DNA of 64,000 bases. Origin: Priapulus caudatus. Its lineage: Eukaryota; Priapulida; Priapulimorpha; Priapulimorphida; Priapulidae. The position numbers were made by a program, and so were the translations under genes. Location of the stretch: positions 247,958 through 311,957 of the forward strand of contig NW_014577348.1 of NCBI RefSeq assembly GCF_000485595.1, read 5' to 3'. The notes under the pieces were generated by a model. The model was not told the origin of the DNA. It saw only the letters and a program-made list of their open reading frames with translations, and did not search any database. Positions 48,028 to 58,957 of this stretch are shown one piece after another. Position 1 is the first letter of the stretch. Every line of letters starts with the position of its first letter.

Positions 48028-48661
48028 TGTAGCGAATTCGACCCGCCGTACAACATACACTATAGCATGCGTCAGCATTACTTCAACCTTGAAGACGTAC
48101 GGCTTCGTAGCCACGTGGGCTAGCAGCGAATTGGAAAGGAAAGCTATGCTGCACCACTTGACCTATAGTTTAATAGGACGGGACACCTGCAGGTCACACA
48201 TGTGTGTCACATGACTGGGACCACGTGGTGTCCCACGGCTGTATATAAGCTGCGGCGTCCAGCTCCAAAGCAACACAGAGCCAGCTTGGCTCAGTCACGC
48301 CGCTTGGTGAGCATTAGCAATGAAGCTTTCAACCTCCCACTGATCTCTAGCTGCTGGTGGCTTGCCCGCCCTGCTAGCTGATCATGTAGGGTGTAGCCGA
48401 CTAGCTAAGCACTGCTCACTACTGTATTCGGGCCTTCAGCACAAATTAACGTATGGTCACGGGGTGTGTTTTATCTGCCGCTGGCCTGATGGTCAACGGT
48501 GTGTAATAAAAGCCCCGGCATACCCGGTGTAAACACCGTTACGTTGTCGTTGCGTCTTATGAGTTGCGTGTGGATTCCGTTAGTCCAGTGGTCGTTCCTG
48601 TCAAGGAATAACATCAGGGCCCGGGATAACGTCTTGTCGGCGAAAAGGCAAGTTCGTTACA
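48028..48661 (+). mobile_element. Solo LTR, 634 bp, CATG target duplication
   Basis: Starts TGTAGCGAA and ends TTCGTTACA, a TG...CA end with inverted TGTARCGAA. It is flanked by CATG at 48,024-48,027 and 48,662-48,665. It has LTR signals in order: E-box-rich U3 (CACCTG, CACATG, CACGTG), TATATAAG at 48,242, and AATAAA at 48,505-48,510. No internal retroelement coding sequence follows, so it is a solo LTR. The four-base target duplication suits a Gypsy- or BEL-type retrotransposon. Confidence 0.85.
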
Positions 48662-48739
48662 CATGTTTATAAACATTGACGTTATATGACGTGCATGTGT
48701 GCATATGTTTGCTAGTGAATTAGACCCGCTAAAATTCGA

Positions 48740-48797
48740 GGCAGCAATTGATCCGTGCACCGGCCTTTCGATTTGGCGCACGGATCAATAGCTGCCA
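48740..48797. repeat. Short GC-rich hairpin
   Basis: GGCAGCAATTGATCCGTGC pairs with GCACGGATCAATAGCTGCC across a loop CCGGCC...ATTTG. No neighbouring gene explains it. Confidence 0.7.
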
Positions 48798-49151
48798 GCG
48801 CATGATACTTTCGTAGGACGTTCCCGCGGTCGCGTGCGCCTTGCCGCGGAACTGCGCGCAAGATCCGCGCTCAGCGAACAGACACTTGTTATATATTCCT
48901 TACCTGAGCTGCTGCAGTATAGGTTGAAAAACTAAAAGTGCAAATATATTTTATGACACATGAGTTACAGCAAAAGTTATTTAAATGACACTTACAAATT
49001 CTTTTCCAAAACCATTATATGCTTTATAGTAGAGTTTATTATAATTAAATCTATAAATTTATTCTAAAACCAACATGCTTTACCATAAAATTTAATGCAA
49101 ATATATTTTACTAAATTTCTTAGTAAAACCTTTGATACATTGACATTGCAG

Positions 49152-49785
49152 GGATTCGAACTCTTTGATCCATTTTTACCAGTACTGGTTGATGGCTACA
49201 GTGAGAAAGAGGCTTTAACCTGCATCAATTATTACATCGACCGACACTGGATTCAGAATGAAAATGGTAAAAGACTTAATGGTTTACACTGGTCTACTAA
49301 GACACTCGCTGCCTACTATGAGCGATTAAACACGGTTAACCTTACCGCAATAGAAAATTATTTGGGGGGATTCAACGTGTTGTCTACAGCAAATTCGGTT
49401 TGTTATAAGCTAAAAAATATTGTAAAAAAAGTCACGTTTTTAGCAAACATCAGCATATTAATGATTATAGTTTCAACTTTCAATACTAAAACAAATGTTT
49501 GATATCACAAATGGTTTTCAGTATAATTTGCTGCAAGTGTGATGAAACACAACTGATATAAAAAAAAATGCAAACTCTTATTTATAACTTGATTGTCTTT
49601 GTTTCCAACTGGGGTAAAAATGGGTTTTCGAATGCACCTGATGACCAGATACCACTTATGGCAAGGTTTACATTGCATTTTTTTGTATTCATTATGTAGC
49701 TAAGACAGACGGTGGCAAGAAAGAGCTGATGCATCTTAGTGGCTTCAACCCCCTTCAACTGGACATGCTGTGTAGAGGCTTATAG
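49152..49785 (+). CDS. DAP3: DAP3 exons 12-13, intact copy
   Basis: Exon 12 is 49,152-49,266, identical in protein to 43,297-43,411. Exon 13 is 49,709-49,785: acceptor ACAG, phase 1, product DGGKKELMHLSGFNPLQLD, then MLCRGL and a TAG stop. Known DAP3 proteins end with a GKKEL motif and a short Leu-rich tail, so this exon is the true C-terminus. It joins exon 11 of the upstream gene in frame. Either this is the correct sequence of the same locus, misplaced by the assembler, or it is a truncated second copy. Confidence 0.85.
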
Positions 49786-50092
49786 TATAACAGCTAGTCA
49801 AGGAACAATGCCCATAGTATTTTCCTGCAGTACCTGCCAAGGATTTCAGCCCAGCATTGTTGATGTTAACATCAATGAGTCAAAATTAAAAGACACCATG
49901 ATGAATGTCTTTTTTATTGTGGCATATCATAGATCATGCCTACCAATAGTAAAGTTAGGAATAACCGTTATAGTAGGATAATATTACACACATGGTATTT
50001 TCTTTTCAAGCTGTTCTGATGAAATGCTATGACACTATTATAAGTTTCAGTTTACGGTTTCATCATAGTGCCTTAGGCATTGGCATGTAAAT

Positions 50093-50098
50093 AATAAA
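50093..50098 (+). terminator. Candidate DAP3 polyadenylation signal
   Basis: AATAAA about 310 bases after the stop codon of the intact last exon. It is also present in copy 1 near 44,601. Confidence 0.4.
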
Positions 50099-51062
50099 CG
50101 CTCTTAAATTATCCATTGTGGTTCCTGTTTTATGACCATTTTTTGTAAACCTTTTATATGTCGGATTGGGGAACGGGGAGGCAATACAGTAGATTACAGA
50201 ATCATTGCACATGCGAACTAATACCAGATTAATTTTTTTGTAATTTGGAAATATAATAAATCGGAACATGGGAAATCTGGGAGCTGAAGAATTGCACATT
50301 TTCACCTGGGAAGCTAAGAATGGACCTCGCTCTTTTTCCATCCATAGTTTATATGCTCTTTACTTTGTTAAATATTTATTTCATCATAGTTTATTGTTGA
50401 TATTCATTACTTTCCAATTATAATGGTATCTGGCATTTCAATTTGTTTTAATGCCACGAGGAAATTTAAAGATAGGGTAAATGATTGGGCATCAATCTTA
50501 TCGGTTTAAAATATGTGCGTTATTTAGTCGTACTTTTTGCATAACATTTCTGCTGTAGTAGTAAAATTGTGTGAGGCTTGAGTAGTGGCCACCCACACAC
50601 TCCCGGCCCCCAACCGGGCCCGTCCTTGTAGAGAAACCTGAGCAGGTTTCAAGTTTCATGATTTGCAGCGGCATCGCGTCCTCTATTGGCCATCTTAAAT
50701 ACAAAAACAGGGAATTACATTATGGAATTCCCTGGGAATTCGCTAATTCCTGAATTCGTGGCAACAGTGAGCGACTGACACAGCAGTTTTGCTTGGTTAA
50801 GGCGATGCTCATTGTAACAATCGTTGAAAAATTGTTGGCATCTAAGAGGTGCACGAAAAACGGTATAATAAAAACTGAACATAACACTATTACGACTCAA
50901 TAGACTACGCCCAACCCCCGCATGCCCACTCACAGATGTATTACTGGGTGACTTGGCCCCTCGGAATTCCCATTGTTGATACACAATCACGATGCATCAA
51001 AGCTCCTCAATGACGCCGCAAGTGTATGTCCAAGGGCAGATCCAACACAAGCCGCGCTGCCA

Positions 51063-51345
51063 AAACCCAATGTCTATAGCTGAACGCCTAAGAGCAGAAC
51101 GACAACGGCTGAAATGTGACGTTGGATGGCGAATCTCATCTGTTTTTTCATTTTTTCCTGTTTATCTGTATTTTTTCTATGTTTAGTCCATATGTTAACA
51201 TGATTTATTACCAAACAATTTAATAACAATAAGGAGTTAGGTTTAGGGTTGAGGATTATCAATGCACCATAAAAACAGGAGTGTGGAGTGACGTGAGTGT
51301 GTGTGGGATCAACCAATGGGATTTGGAAGCTTGCCCAGGCAAACA
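51063..51345. repeat. Duplicated block A, second copy
   Basis: Matches 47,640-47,915 in the same orientation with small indels. It includes a worn TTAGGTTTAGGGTT. Confidence 0.8.
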
Positions 51346-51429
51346 GCTGTAATTTGCGCCTATATGCGTCATATAGCGGGCACATGCGGTGTTTAACGGT
51401 TGGGTAAGCAAGCAGATGCGTATATGTTA

Positions 51430-51770
51430 GATACAAGCGCACGCCACGCAACGGGCCCTTGATATACTGCACGCAACACATGCACACACGTCACCTGCAC
51501 ACGCACGGCACAACCGGCACGTGTACGTTGCCACACACACGGACGCACGCACGCATGCACGCAAGTGTAAGTTCACAACGCACGCACTGCACACACATGT
51601 AACGCTACGCACGCACACAACTCATGCACGCCGAAGACGGTGTACGTGCACGCACGCACGTATACATGCACAGTGCACACGCGCGCGCGCGACGGTTGTA
51701 CAGCGCCACGTGTACGTGGCACACAACAGCGGACGCACGCACGTGTAGCGTGCACACGCGCACACCTCAT
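51430..51770. repeat. ACGCACGC / CACGTGTACG low-complexity tract
   Basis: Purine-pyrimidine alternating words (GCACGCACGCATGCACGC, CGCGCGCGCG, CACGTGTACGTG), like the tracts at 1-112 and 8,941-10,380 read on the opposite strand. It separates block A from the partial LTR. Open frames on both strands are composition artefacts. Confidence 0.8.
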
Positions 51771-51794
51771 GGGATTTGGGAGCTATAGCAAGCA

Positions 51795-52185
51795 CACCGC
51801 CGACCCGCTGTAACAACATACACGTAATAGCATGCGTCTCCAAGCATTATACTTCAACCTGAAGACGTACGGCTTCGTAAGCCACGTGGTGCTACGCGGC
51901 GGATTGAAAAGGAACATGCCCCACTAAAAAACGACGCTATAGTATTTAATTGGATCGGGAACACCTGCAGGTCAACACGTGGGTGTCACACACCTGACTG
52001 TGACCACGTGGTGTCGCCACGGCTGTATATAAGCCTGCGGCGCTCAGCTCCAAAGCAAACACAGAGCCACGCTGGCTCAGTCAGCGGCAAAAGCTCGCCA
52101 CCCTCGCCCAACTGCTCTCTAAGCTCGCTGCGGCTTATCACCACTGCTAGCTGACGGCATGTAAGGGTGGAGCGAGGACTCGGTC
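51795..52185 (+). mobile_element. Partial LTR, same family as 48,028-48,661
   Basis: Shares GAAGACGTACGGCTTCGTA, CACCTGCAGGTCA, ACCACGTGGTGTC, GGCTGTATATAAGC and AGCTCCAAAGCAA with the solo LTR. Similarity stops near 52,185, before the poly(A) signal. Its start is not clean. Confidence 0.75.
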
Positions 52186-53007
52186 ACGAAAGTCTCACGC
52201 ACAAGGATACACAGCTTCGAACAGACGCATGATACCACCGCGCTGCTGCCCCCATTCCCTGACGCCAACGGATACCACAGCCGCGAGCACAGCTCATCGC
52301 AGCTCAGTCAGGGAACGCGCACATCTCACTGCTCGCGCACAGCACGTCGTAAGTTTCACTACGCACGCCATCGCACCGCAAGCGTGTACGTGAACACCGC
52401 GACGCACGCCGCAGCAACGACCACGTGCTACGTGCACTACAATAAAGCATGCTTTATATCAGAATCATGTGGTCGCCATCTCATCTGTCAAATGTCAGCA
52501 GAAGAACAACTAATTGCCTTCGCAACCACAACACACTATACAAATACACGCGCCACGAATGAACAAAAATGATCTATCGACGTCAGCTGAAACATTGTGA
52601 TGAAACATAAAATAGATGAGTAACAATGAACGTAAAATGTAAAACAATGGACACAACTGAATGTCGGTCCCGAATTCAGAAGCAGACAGCGAGGAGGCAG
52701 AACTAAAGGTTCCTCATAACAAAGATTGACTCGATCAGCGAACTCATAAGACCGAAGAGTTACCCACGGGGGAGGGGGAATTAAAGAAATGAATGTCTAG
52801 GAGAGTGTGATAGGGAAGCGGCAGGTGGTAAGAAGCGTAGCCCTACACCTAGCTCTCCCACCCGTAGCCTTCTCTACCCTAGCATTCTCCACCGTAGCAG
52901 CGCAAATTTGACTAATATCCCGGAGGGTCTGATCAGCCTGCCGCCGCGCGGATGGAAGAGAGCCACCAATATAACACCANGACGGGAACAGAATCCCGTC
53001 CTTAGAA

Positions 53008-53290
53008 GTGGACAAGAGAATTAACAGAGTAGGTATACCCGTCTGGAAAAAAGGGATAGAAAACAAGAGTTCGATTAGCTATTGCTATACGGCAAAAAAA
53101 GCATGCCTGGTAAAGAGTCCTTTTATGATAATAGTCTTGCGGAGTACCTGCCTCTTTCAATGCCAGGGACGGGCTTCGCCATTGAATAAACGACTAGACA
53201 CTGAGGCGAGGCCGAAGAAATGTTTAATTTGTGCGGAGAAGAGAGTTGGAGACACATGAGACTACTGTTTACTGGAATGTCCTGGGGATA
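53008..53290 (+). pseudogene. Non-LTR retrotransposon C-terminal fragment
   Basis: The + frame reads NKSSISYCYTAKKA, then LRSTCLFQ, RLDTEARPKKCLICAEKR and, after one in-frame stop, DYCLLECPG. The pattern of KSS..WY, S.LLFK.R, a CxxC and LLECP near the end is that of the region after reverse transcriptase in many animal LINE proteins. The frame breaks and stop show a dead fragment. No reverse transcriptase is present upstream. Confidence 0.45.
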
Positions 53291-54550
53291 TGAAACCATA
53301 GAATAAAGTTTTTTAATTTGGATTAAACGTACTGAACCAGGTTTTGGAGACAAGGCAGTAAAACGTCGGAATGACAGTGTGGTAGGAGGGACTGGAACTC
53401 TACCGTGTTGGTATAAAGGTTGGACGTGTGCGACTTCGGGATTATTGAGGATGCCTAAACTTAGACCATAAGAGTATCTAGGTAATTGCTAAGTTTGTGT
53501 TGATAAGTATAGTTCAGCTTACTACACAGTACCTGGAGATACTTTGGGGAGCTAGATCAGCTGCACTCACAAACACAGGTCACGGATCAGGGAAACGGAA
53601 TGAATTTTCTCTTTTTTTTTAAATTCTTTGCAGGGAAATACCGACCTAACGGTTACAGTCATACATACATACATTCAGTTTGAGGTCATAACTTGGCTTC
53701 TCGTTTACTTGTAACGAGTGGGTGCACGGTTTGTTTGTGGTGGCTTAACAATAACATCTCTACACAGAATTATTTATGGGCCTATGTAAAATTTCTCAAC
53801 TGTTTGGCTAAGATTCATTAAAATCATATAATCCATAGTCACATGATACTGTACTGTAATGTATTGTACTGTGTAGGCATTGTTTTCCATTATTATTTTT
53901 TGTTATTTTAAAAGTAGTATCAGAGTATTATCCCTAATCTCTAAAATGCTCCTTCAAAAAGCGTCATCTATCATCACTTTTTATGAAAGAATTTTGGCAG
54001 CACTATGCCATGTTCATTCATGATAAAATATATAAGATATGTACTTAGCTTGCCCTAGCTGGTGTAATTTTTCTGTGCAGGAGGATTGCGAATCCACGTT
54101 CTAGACTAACTAGTATATATATATAAACAGGAGTCTATCAATATAAATATATATATTATATCCATCTAGTAAGCTGCGGGGAACTATATTTTGTACCGGA
54201 TGAGGGCGCTGCAAACGAGGTAATCGTCTAATAGACGATGTTTGTGCGTTACATTCCAAATCTGAGAACAACAACATTGTGAATAAGTGTTTTTAGTGTA
54301 TAACAAGTTCATACACCTGCCCATGTGGAAGTAAACCAAGAAAGGAGACCAATTTGCCAGAGACAGATAGAGGGGGACACGGCATCTGCGAGACGTGGGG
54401 ATATCCTGATCGTACGGTGAAGTCCTGTACTGGAGCTGTCTGTGACGATTGTACTCTGCTACTAGTCTGTAGCCACTGGCAGCATAGAACCAACTCCAGC
54501 TGCAGCTACAGCACACACACGGACCATGTCTATATATAACTTGTACTTAC
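53291..54550. other. No gene recognised
   Basis: AT-rich sequence. The 110-residue minus-strand frame at 54,184-54,516 has no family resemblance. Confidence 0.4.
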
Positions 54551-54557
54551 AGAAGTG

Positions 54558-54630
54558 TTACCCTAACCCTAACATAACCTAAATCTAAACCCTAAGCCCT
54601 AACTCTAACCCTAACCCTAACGCCTAAACA
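54558..54630. repeat. Interstitial telomeric repeat, CCCTAA strand
   Basis: CCCTAACCCTAAC, then worn units (CTAAATCTAAACCCTAAGCC) and CTAACCCTAACCCTAAC. TTAGG-type words on the opposite strand follow at about 54,925-54,990. Confidence 0.9.
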
Positions 54631-54755
54631 TACCTCATATAAAAATTAATAAACATAATACTAAACAACCTGAAAACTACGCTTGGTACAGTATCGTGTA
54701 CCTGTTACGACACGGCACCCTTGCGTGACCAGTACTCTTACATAGCTACTAGTAG

Positions 54756-55765
54756 TACTATAGCCGCGTACATGACTGCCCGGCAGGGCTATATGCACAT
54801 TGTCGGCCTGGGACATACCAACTGCAACCTGTCACCACCTGCGTCCCACGAAAATTGGATGCGCAGTTGGCTGGGGGTACCGGTAAGCGCTCGGCCGTCT
54901 ATGAAGCCTCTTTTGGCGTTAGCGGTTTAGGGTTAGGTTTCTAGTGCGTTATTGCTTAGAGGTTAGGTTGGGTTAGGCCGTTAGCGGTTCTAGCTATCTA
55001 AACTCTTCAATCCGTGAATTTATTTACCCAAGGGATTATTTCGGGCAATTCCTGGCGCCACGGCGCCCCATCTTTGTCTCTTAAGTGAAAGCGAATGACT
55101 CCCGTAACCGGAGGCCCGAGCAAACATTAAGATACGGCTACCGTACACATGACCACTTTTGCCAAAAATAGATTGCAAACGCAAAATTATCGGGCTTTAA
55201 CACTTATTATCTACTTGGACATCTCACTATATTTTGAACACGTTTACACAACTTTTACACCATGCTATTTATCCTTTTATTCACAAAGTAAGCACTACTG
55301 GAAATTCCGCTTTAAATTCTCGGCCGTGCGTACGACCTGACGTCACGGGTATTGTACTACACATGCCATGTGTTTGTGCCTACAGATCGGCTGCCGCTAT
55401 ATAGCACGTATATTATACAATACCAGTGATGTCACGCGTACGCACGCCAGAATTTCAAACGGGAATTTCCAGTAGTGCTTACTTTGTAGAATAAAAGGAT
55501 AAATACATGGTGTAAAGTTGTGTAAAGTGTTCAAAAAGATAGGTGAGATGTCCACGTAGATAGATAAGTGTTAAAAAGCCCGATAATTTTGCGTTTTGCG
55601 ATCCATTTTTCGTGGGGACAGGTGGTGACAGGTTGCAGTTGGTATTTCCAGCCGACAATGTGCTATAGCCCTGCGGCAGTCAATGTACGCGGGCTATAGT
55701 ACTTGAGCTATTAGTACTAGCTACTACTACTAGTAGTACGGTAGTACTACTACTAGTAGTAGAGT
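54756..55765. repeat. Large foldback with CTATAGCC modules
   Basis: CTATAGCCGCGTACATGACTG (54,769) pairs with GGCAGTCAATGTACGCGGGC near 55,675. CAACTGCAACCTGTCACCAC (54,819) pairs with GTGGTGACAGGTTGCAGTTG (55,623). AACGCAAAATTATCGGGCTTT pairs with its reverse near 55,577, and GTAAGCACTACTGGAAATTCC pairs with the copy at about 55,467. The left arm contains about 300 bases of extra sequence (54,857-55,158) with TTAGG words. The right arm ends in a CTACTACTACTAGTAGTA palindromic triplet tract. Confidence 0.8.
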
Positions 55766-56022
55766 AGTAGTAGTACTACTACTAGTAGTAGATATCGAAA
55801 TCCTGTGTGCTTGCTGTATGAAAACACTAATTCCAGCACGATTGAATTTAATTTCAGAGAGGAATTTGGTAATAAACATTTGCAGACCAAATTATCATAA
55901 TTGCTAACAATTTTTTGTTCATCTTAAACCCTGCATGTCACAGTAAAAAATAAAAAAAATCACCCTAGCTGGCAACATAAACTTGTATTGGTATGAGGTT
56001 GATTCCATGGTCCTACAGTGAA

Positions 56023-56318
56023 CTGCAGTCTGGTGCAAGTCCACTTTAGGCACCTTAGCACAAAGTGATGCACAGATTTCTGTGTATCATCAACTGATGC
56101 ACAGACTTTCTGTATATCAAGGAATGATGCAAAAACCCTAACCCTAACACACTTCGTGATGCCTAAGGTTATACTTTATGACCAGACTTAGAGTTAGAGT
56201 TAGGGTTTTTGCATCATTCCTTGATATACAGAAAGTCTGTGCATCAGTTGATGATACACAGAAATCTGTGCATCACTTTTTGATACCTAATGTGCCTAAA
56301 GTGGATTTGCGCCCTGCA
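56023..56318. repeat. Hairpin with 125-base arms ending in telomeric repeats
   Basis: The left arm 56,023-56,147 and right arm 56,194-56,318 are near-perfect inverses: CACTTTAGGCAC, GATGCACAG..TCTGTGTATCATCAA, TGATATACAGAAAGTCTGTG. Both arms end at the loop with CCCTAACCCTAAC / GTTAGAGTTAGGG. The loop is about 46 bases. Confidence 0.9.
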
Positions 56319-56448
56319 GTCCATCTCTATTTCCAAGTTCTTTTTCCCCCTGAATTTGTGTTGCCTGAACATTAATTATGCCAGCCGTTTGAGGTTCCTG
56401 ATGAATTTGACTGTTCAAAGATTTTTAATGCCTTCAGTCAGGCTCATA

Positions 56449-56734
56449 GGGTCTATGTCCTCCAGGGTACTGCCGGAACGTACCCTGGGTACGGTCCGGT
56501 ATACCGGAACGTACCCTGGTAACTATTTGATATGGTTAGGGTTAGGGTTAAGGTTATGAATAGGATTAGGATTAGGGTTAGGGAGTAGGCGTAGGCGACT
56601 CTTTAGACTCGTTAGTGGAGTAGGCGAGGTACGGTCCGGCATATTAGATTGTACCAGGGTACGTTCCGGTATACCGGACCGTACCCAGGGTCGAGGGTAC
56701 ATTCCGGCAGTACCCTGGGGGACATCTAGACCCT
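56449..56734. repeat. Foldback with CCGGTATACCGG and telomeric loop
   Basis: Outer arms GGGTCTATGTCC...CCAGGGTACTGCCGGAA and TTCCGGCAGTACCCTGGGGGACATCTAGACCC pair. The inner GGTACGGTCCGGTATACCGGAACGTACCCTGG also pairs. The loop (56,533-56,585) carries TTAGGGTTAGGGTTA and GGATTAGGATTAGGGTTAGGG. Confidence 0.9.
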
Positions 56735-56952
56735 CTCAGCTTCAGTCAGCCCTGCTTTTTTTTAACATGGGATATATAATAAACATATCCTTGTTTCATA
56801 GAAAAGGGGGCACTATCTGTTGAAATTACTCCTTTATATTTGAAAGATTGGGTATATTTGTCATGTGAAAATTTCAGCTAAAGTGTAACATTTTGAAATA
56901 TATGAATGTGCATGGATGCTGCCTAGTATATATATATATCAAGAGTAGATAA

Positions 56953-57754
56953 TAACACAAGAGTGAGACACTCGATTCCCGTATTTTTAACCAATTTTTT
57001 TCATCAAACTTTGCCACCAATAAAGAAGCAAGTGTATACGTTCCTCAGCTTATTATGACCACTAATCACTCACCTTTGTGGTACTGATATTCGTTTACAT
57101 ATAATTGCTAGCGTATTGCTGTAAATCGTAATCTTGCACGAGCTGAATTCGCACAATTTACCGCCATTGTGTAGACATATCTAGACAAAATATGAAGTTA
57201 TAGTTGCGCCAATATTTAGCAACGGACGGTTTCCAAATCATTTGTGCCCCGATAGGGGTTTAATGTACTTGATTACCTGCGCGTGCGTAATGTGATACTT
57301 ACTGCAAACTACTACAGAGAATATTGTTATTATTGTATTATTACTTATGTAAGATAGTATGTCAATTTCTTGTGTTGCGATCACAATAACTCAGCGTGTC
57401 TCGCGGTTTCTCACGTGATCAAAATTCGAAATTTAGATTTGTCTCTCAACCCTATCGGGGAACGAATGATTTGGAAACAGTCCGTTGCTAAATATTGGCG
57501 CCACTATATAGCTTCATATTTTGTCTAGATATGTCTACACAATGGCGGTAAATTGTGCAAATTCAGCTCGTGGAAGATTACGATATACGGCAATGCGCTA
57601 GCAAATATATGTAAACGAATATCAGTACCACGAAGGTGAGTGATTAGTGGTCATAATAAGCTGAGGAACGTATACACTTGCTTCTTTATTGGTGGCAAAT
57701 TTTGAGGAGAAAAATTGGTTAAAAATGCGGGCATCGGGTGTCTCACTCTTGTTA
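56953..57754. mobile_element. 800-bp foldback element, arms of about 300 bp
   Basis: Ends TAACACAAGAGTGAGACAC and GTGTCTCACTCTTGTTA. The inverted similarity continues through GTGTATACGTTCCTCAGCTTA, GTAAACGAATATCAGTACCAC, CCGCCATTGTGTAGACATAT and TTTGGAAAC to about 57,250 and 57,450. A spacer of about 190 bases lies between. No coding sequence. It directly abuts the family A repeat at 57,754. Confidence 0.85.
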
Positions 57755-58385
57755 GCTCACCTTGACATCGTCAAGCTGAGCTATTGCCATGGGTCGTCGT
57801 CCGTCGTCCGTCCGTCCGTCAACATTTGGTTTCGGTCAACGATAACTCAGGAACCGTTTGACCCACATGTTTGAGATTGGGTGTAGTTGTTACTGCTATG
57901 CTCCCATATGGAACGTCCTATTTTGGAGCACGCCAGTCGACGTACTTTCGAGCCACGGCAATTTTTTGGCAAAAATGGGAATTGCTATTAGTCAGTTCAG
58001 GTTCTACGGATTTTGCTCATTTTTGGTATGTGAATGAATAAGGGCTAGGGGTTTTGATATTTAAAAAAAAATTATGCAAATTATGTAAGGTTTGGCAATT
58101 ATATAGCATATTATATAAACACAAACAGTCTGTGGTGTCACACTCGTCTGGTTCGTTTTACAAGATTTAATTGACAATATCTTTAATGCAATATTGGTAT
58201 TTTCTCTCCAGCTTGCCGATAAAATGTCTATATTAGAGTAAAGTTTTACAAAACATGTCGGAACGCAGCATAATCTATTTATTTCAAATGCCATTGCTAC
58301 AAAGCGGGTATAGCGCCATCTACCGTCACAAATTGTGATTCATTTTGGTTTATAAATTATTATTGCGATATACAGATGGCAACCG
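57754..58385 (+). mobile_element. Hairpin-ended repeat, family A (copy 3)
   Basis: Perfectly readable terminal hairpin AGCTCACCTTGACATCGTCA / AGCTGAGCT at 57,754-57,782. Then GTCGTCCGTCGTCCGTCCGTCC, GATAACTCAGGAACCGTTTGACC, GTACTTTCGAGCCACGGCAA and GGTGTCACACTCGTCTGGTTCG. It ends near CACAAATTGTGATTCATTTTG. Reverse complement of 7,662-8,271 and 12,545-13,220. Confidence 0.8.
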
Positions 58386-58957
58386 TGTGCTACCGCCTAG
58401 AAAAACTCATACAAAGTAAACACTTCCATGCAACCAATTAACCTTTGACAAAAGTTGTGTTACGGGCAGACATAGCCGTACTGCCGTAGTCATGCAAGCA
58501 AAACAAGATTAAAAACATGCGTAATTGTTATCTGGGAAACACCATTGTCACGTGGTATATAGCAGCTACGTGGAATAAGCGTATCCTCTCAATCTTACAC
58601 GTTACACATCAGGAGCTCCGCTTTTATAGGCAGTTCATAAATCTGAATATTATAAAAACGTTATTTGTGGTGAGCTACAGTGTCATTGACACTTTCATGT
58701 TATTATCTACTCTTGATATATATATATATATTTATTTATTTATATATAGTTACGTGCCGGGGAACGGACACACAGCGTGAGACCTCTCCCTAATACTGTG
58801 GTGCCTTGCAGACAGAAACTTGGAATTCCAAATTTAAATAAGACATCCTCTCAAGTAATTAAGCTATGTCACTGCTTGCTGTTTTTATGTTTGATGATAT
58901 ATTTTGAGTCGGCTATCTTTGCAGGGACACATTACAAAATTTCCCACTTAACTGGAT
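58386..58957. other. CACTIN upstream region, nothing else recognised
   Basis: Holds a (TA)n run at 58,717-58,745 and a small inverted word AGTGTCATTGACACT at 58,679. The same word occurs near 1,590 at the edge of the duplicated zinc-finger block. No core promoter motif is clear. Confidence 0.4.

Larger units (their letters stand above)
48887..50620. repeat. DAP3 3'-end block, copy 2 (partner 43,033-45,080)
   Basis: Colinear with copy 1 except for the absent TTAA MITE and scattered single-base differences. It lies downstream of the gap and solo LTR and is not preceded by DAP3 exons 1-11. Confidence 0.9.
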
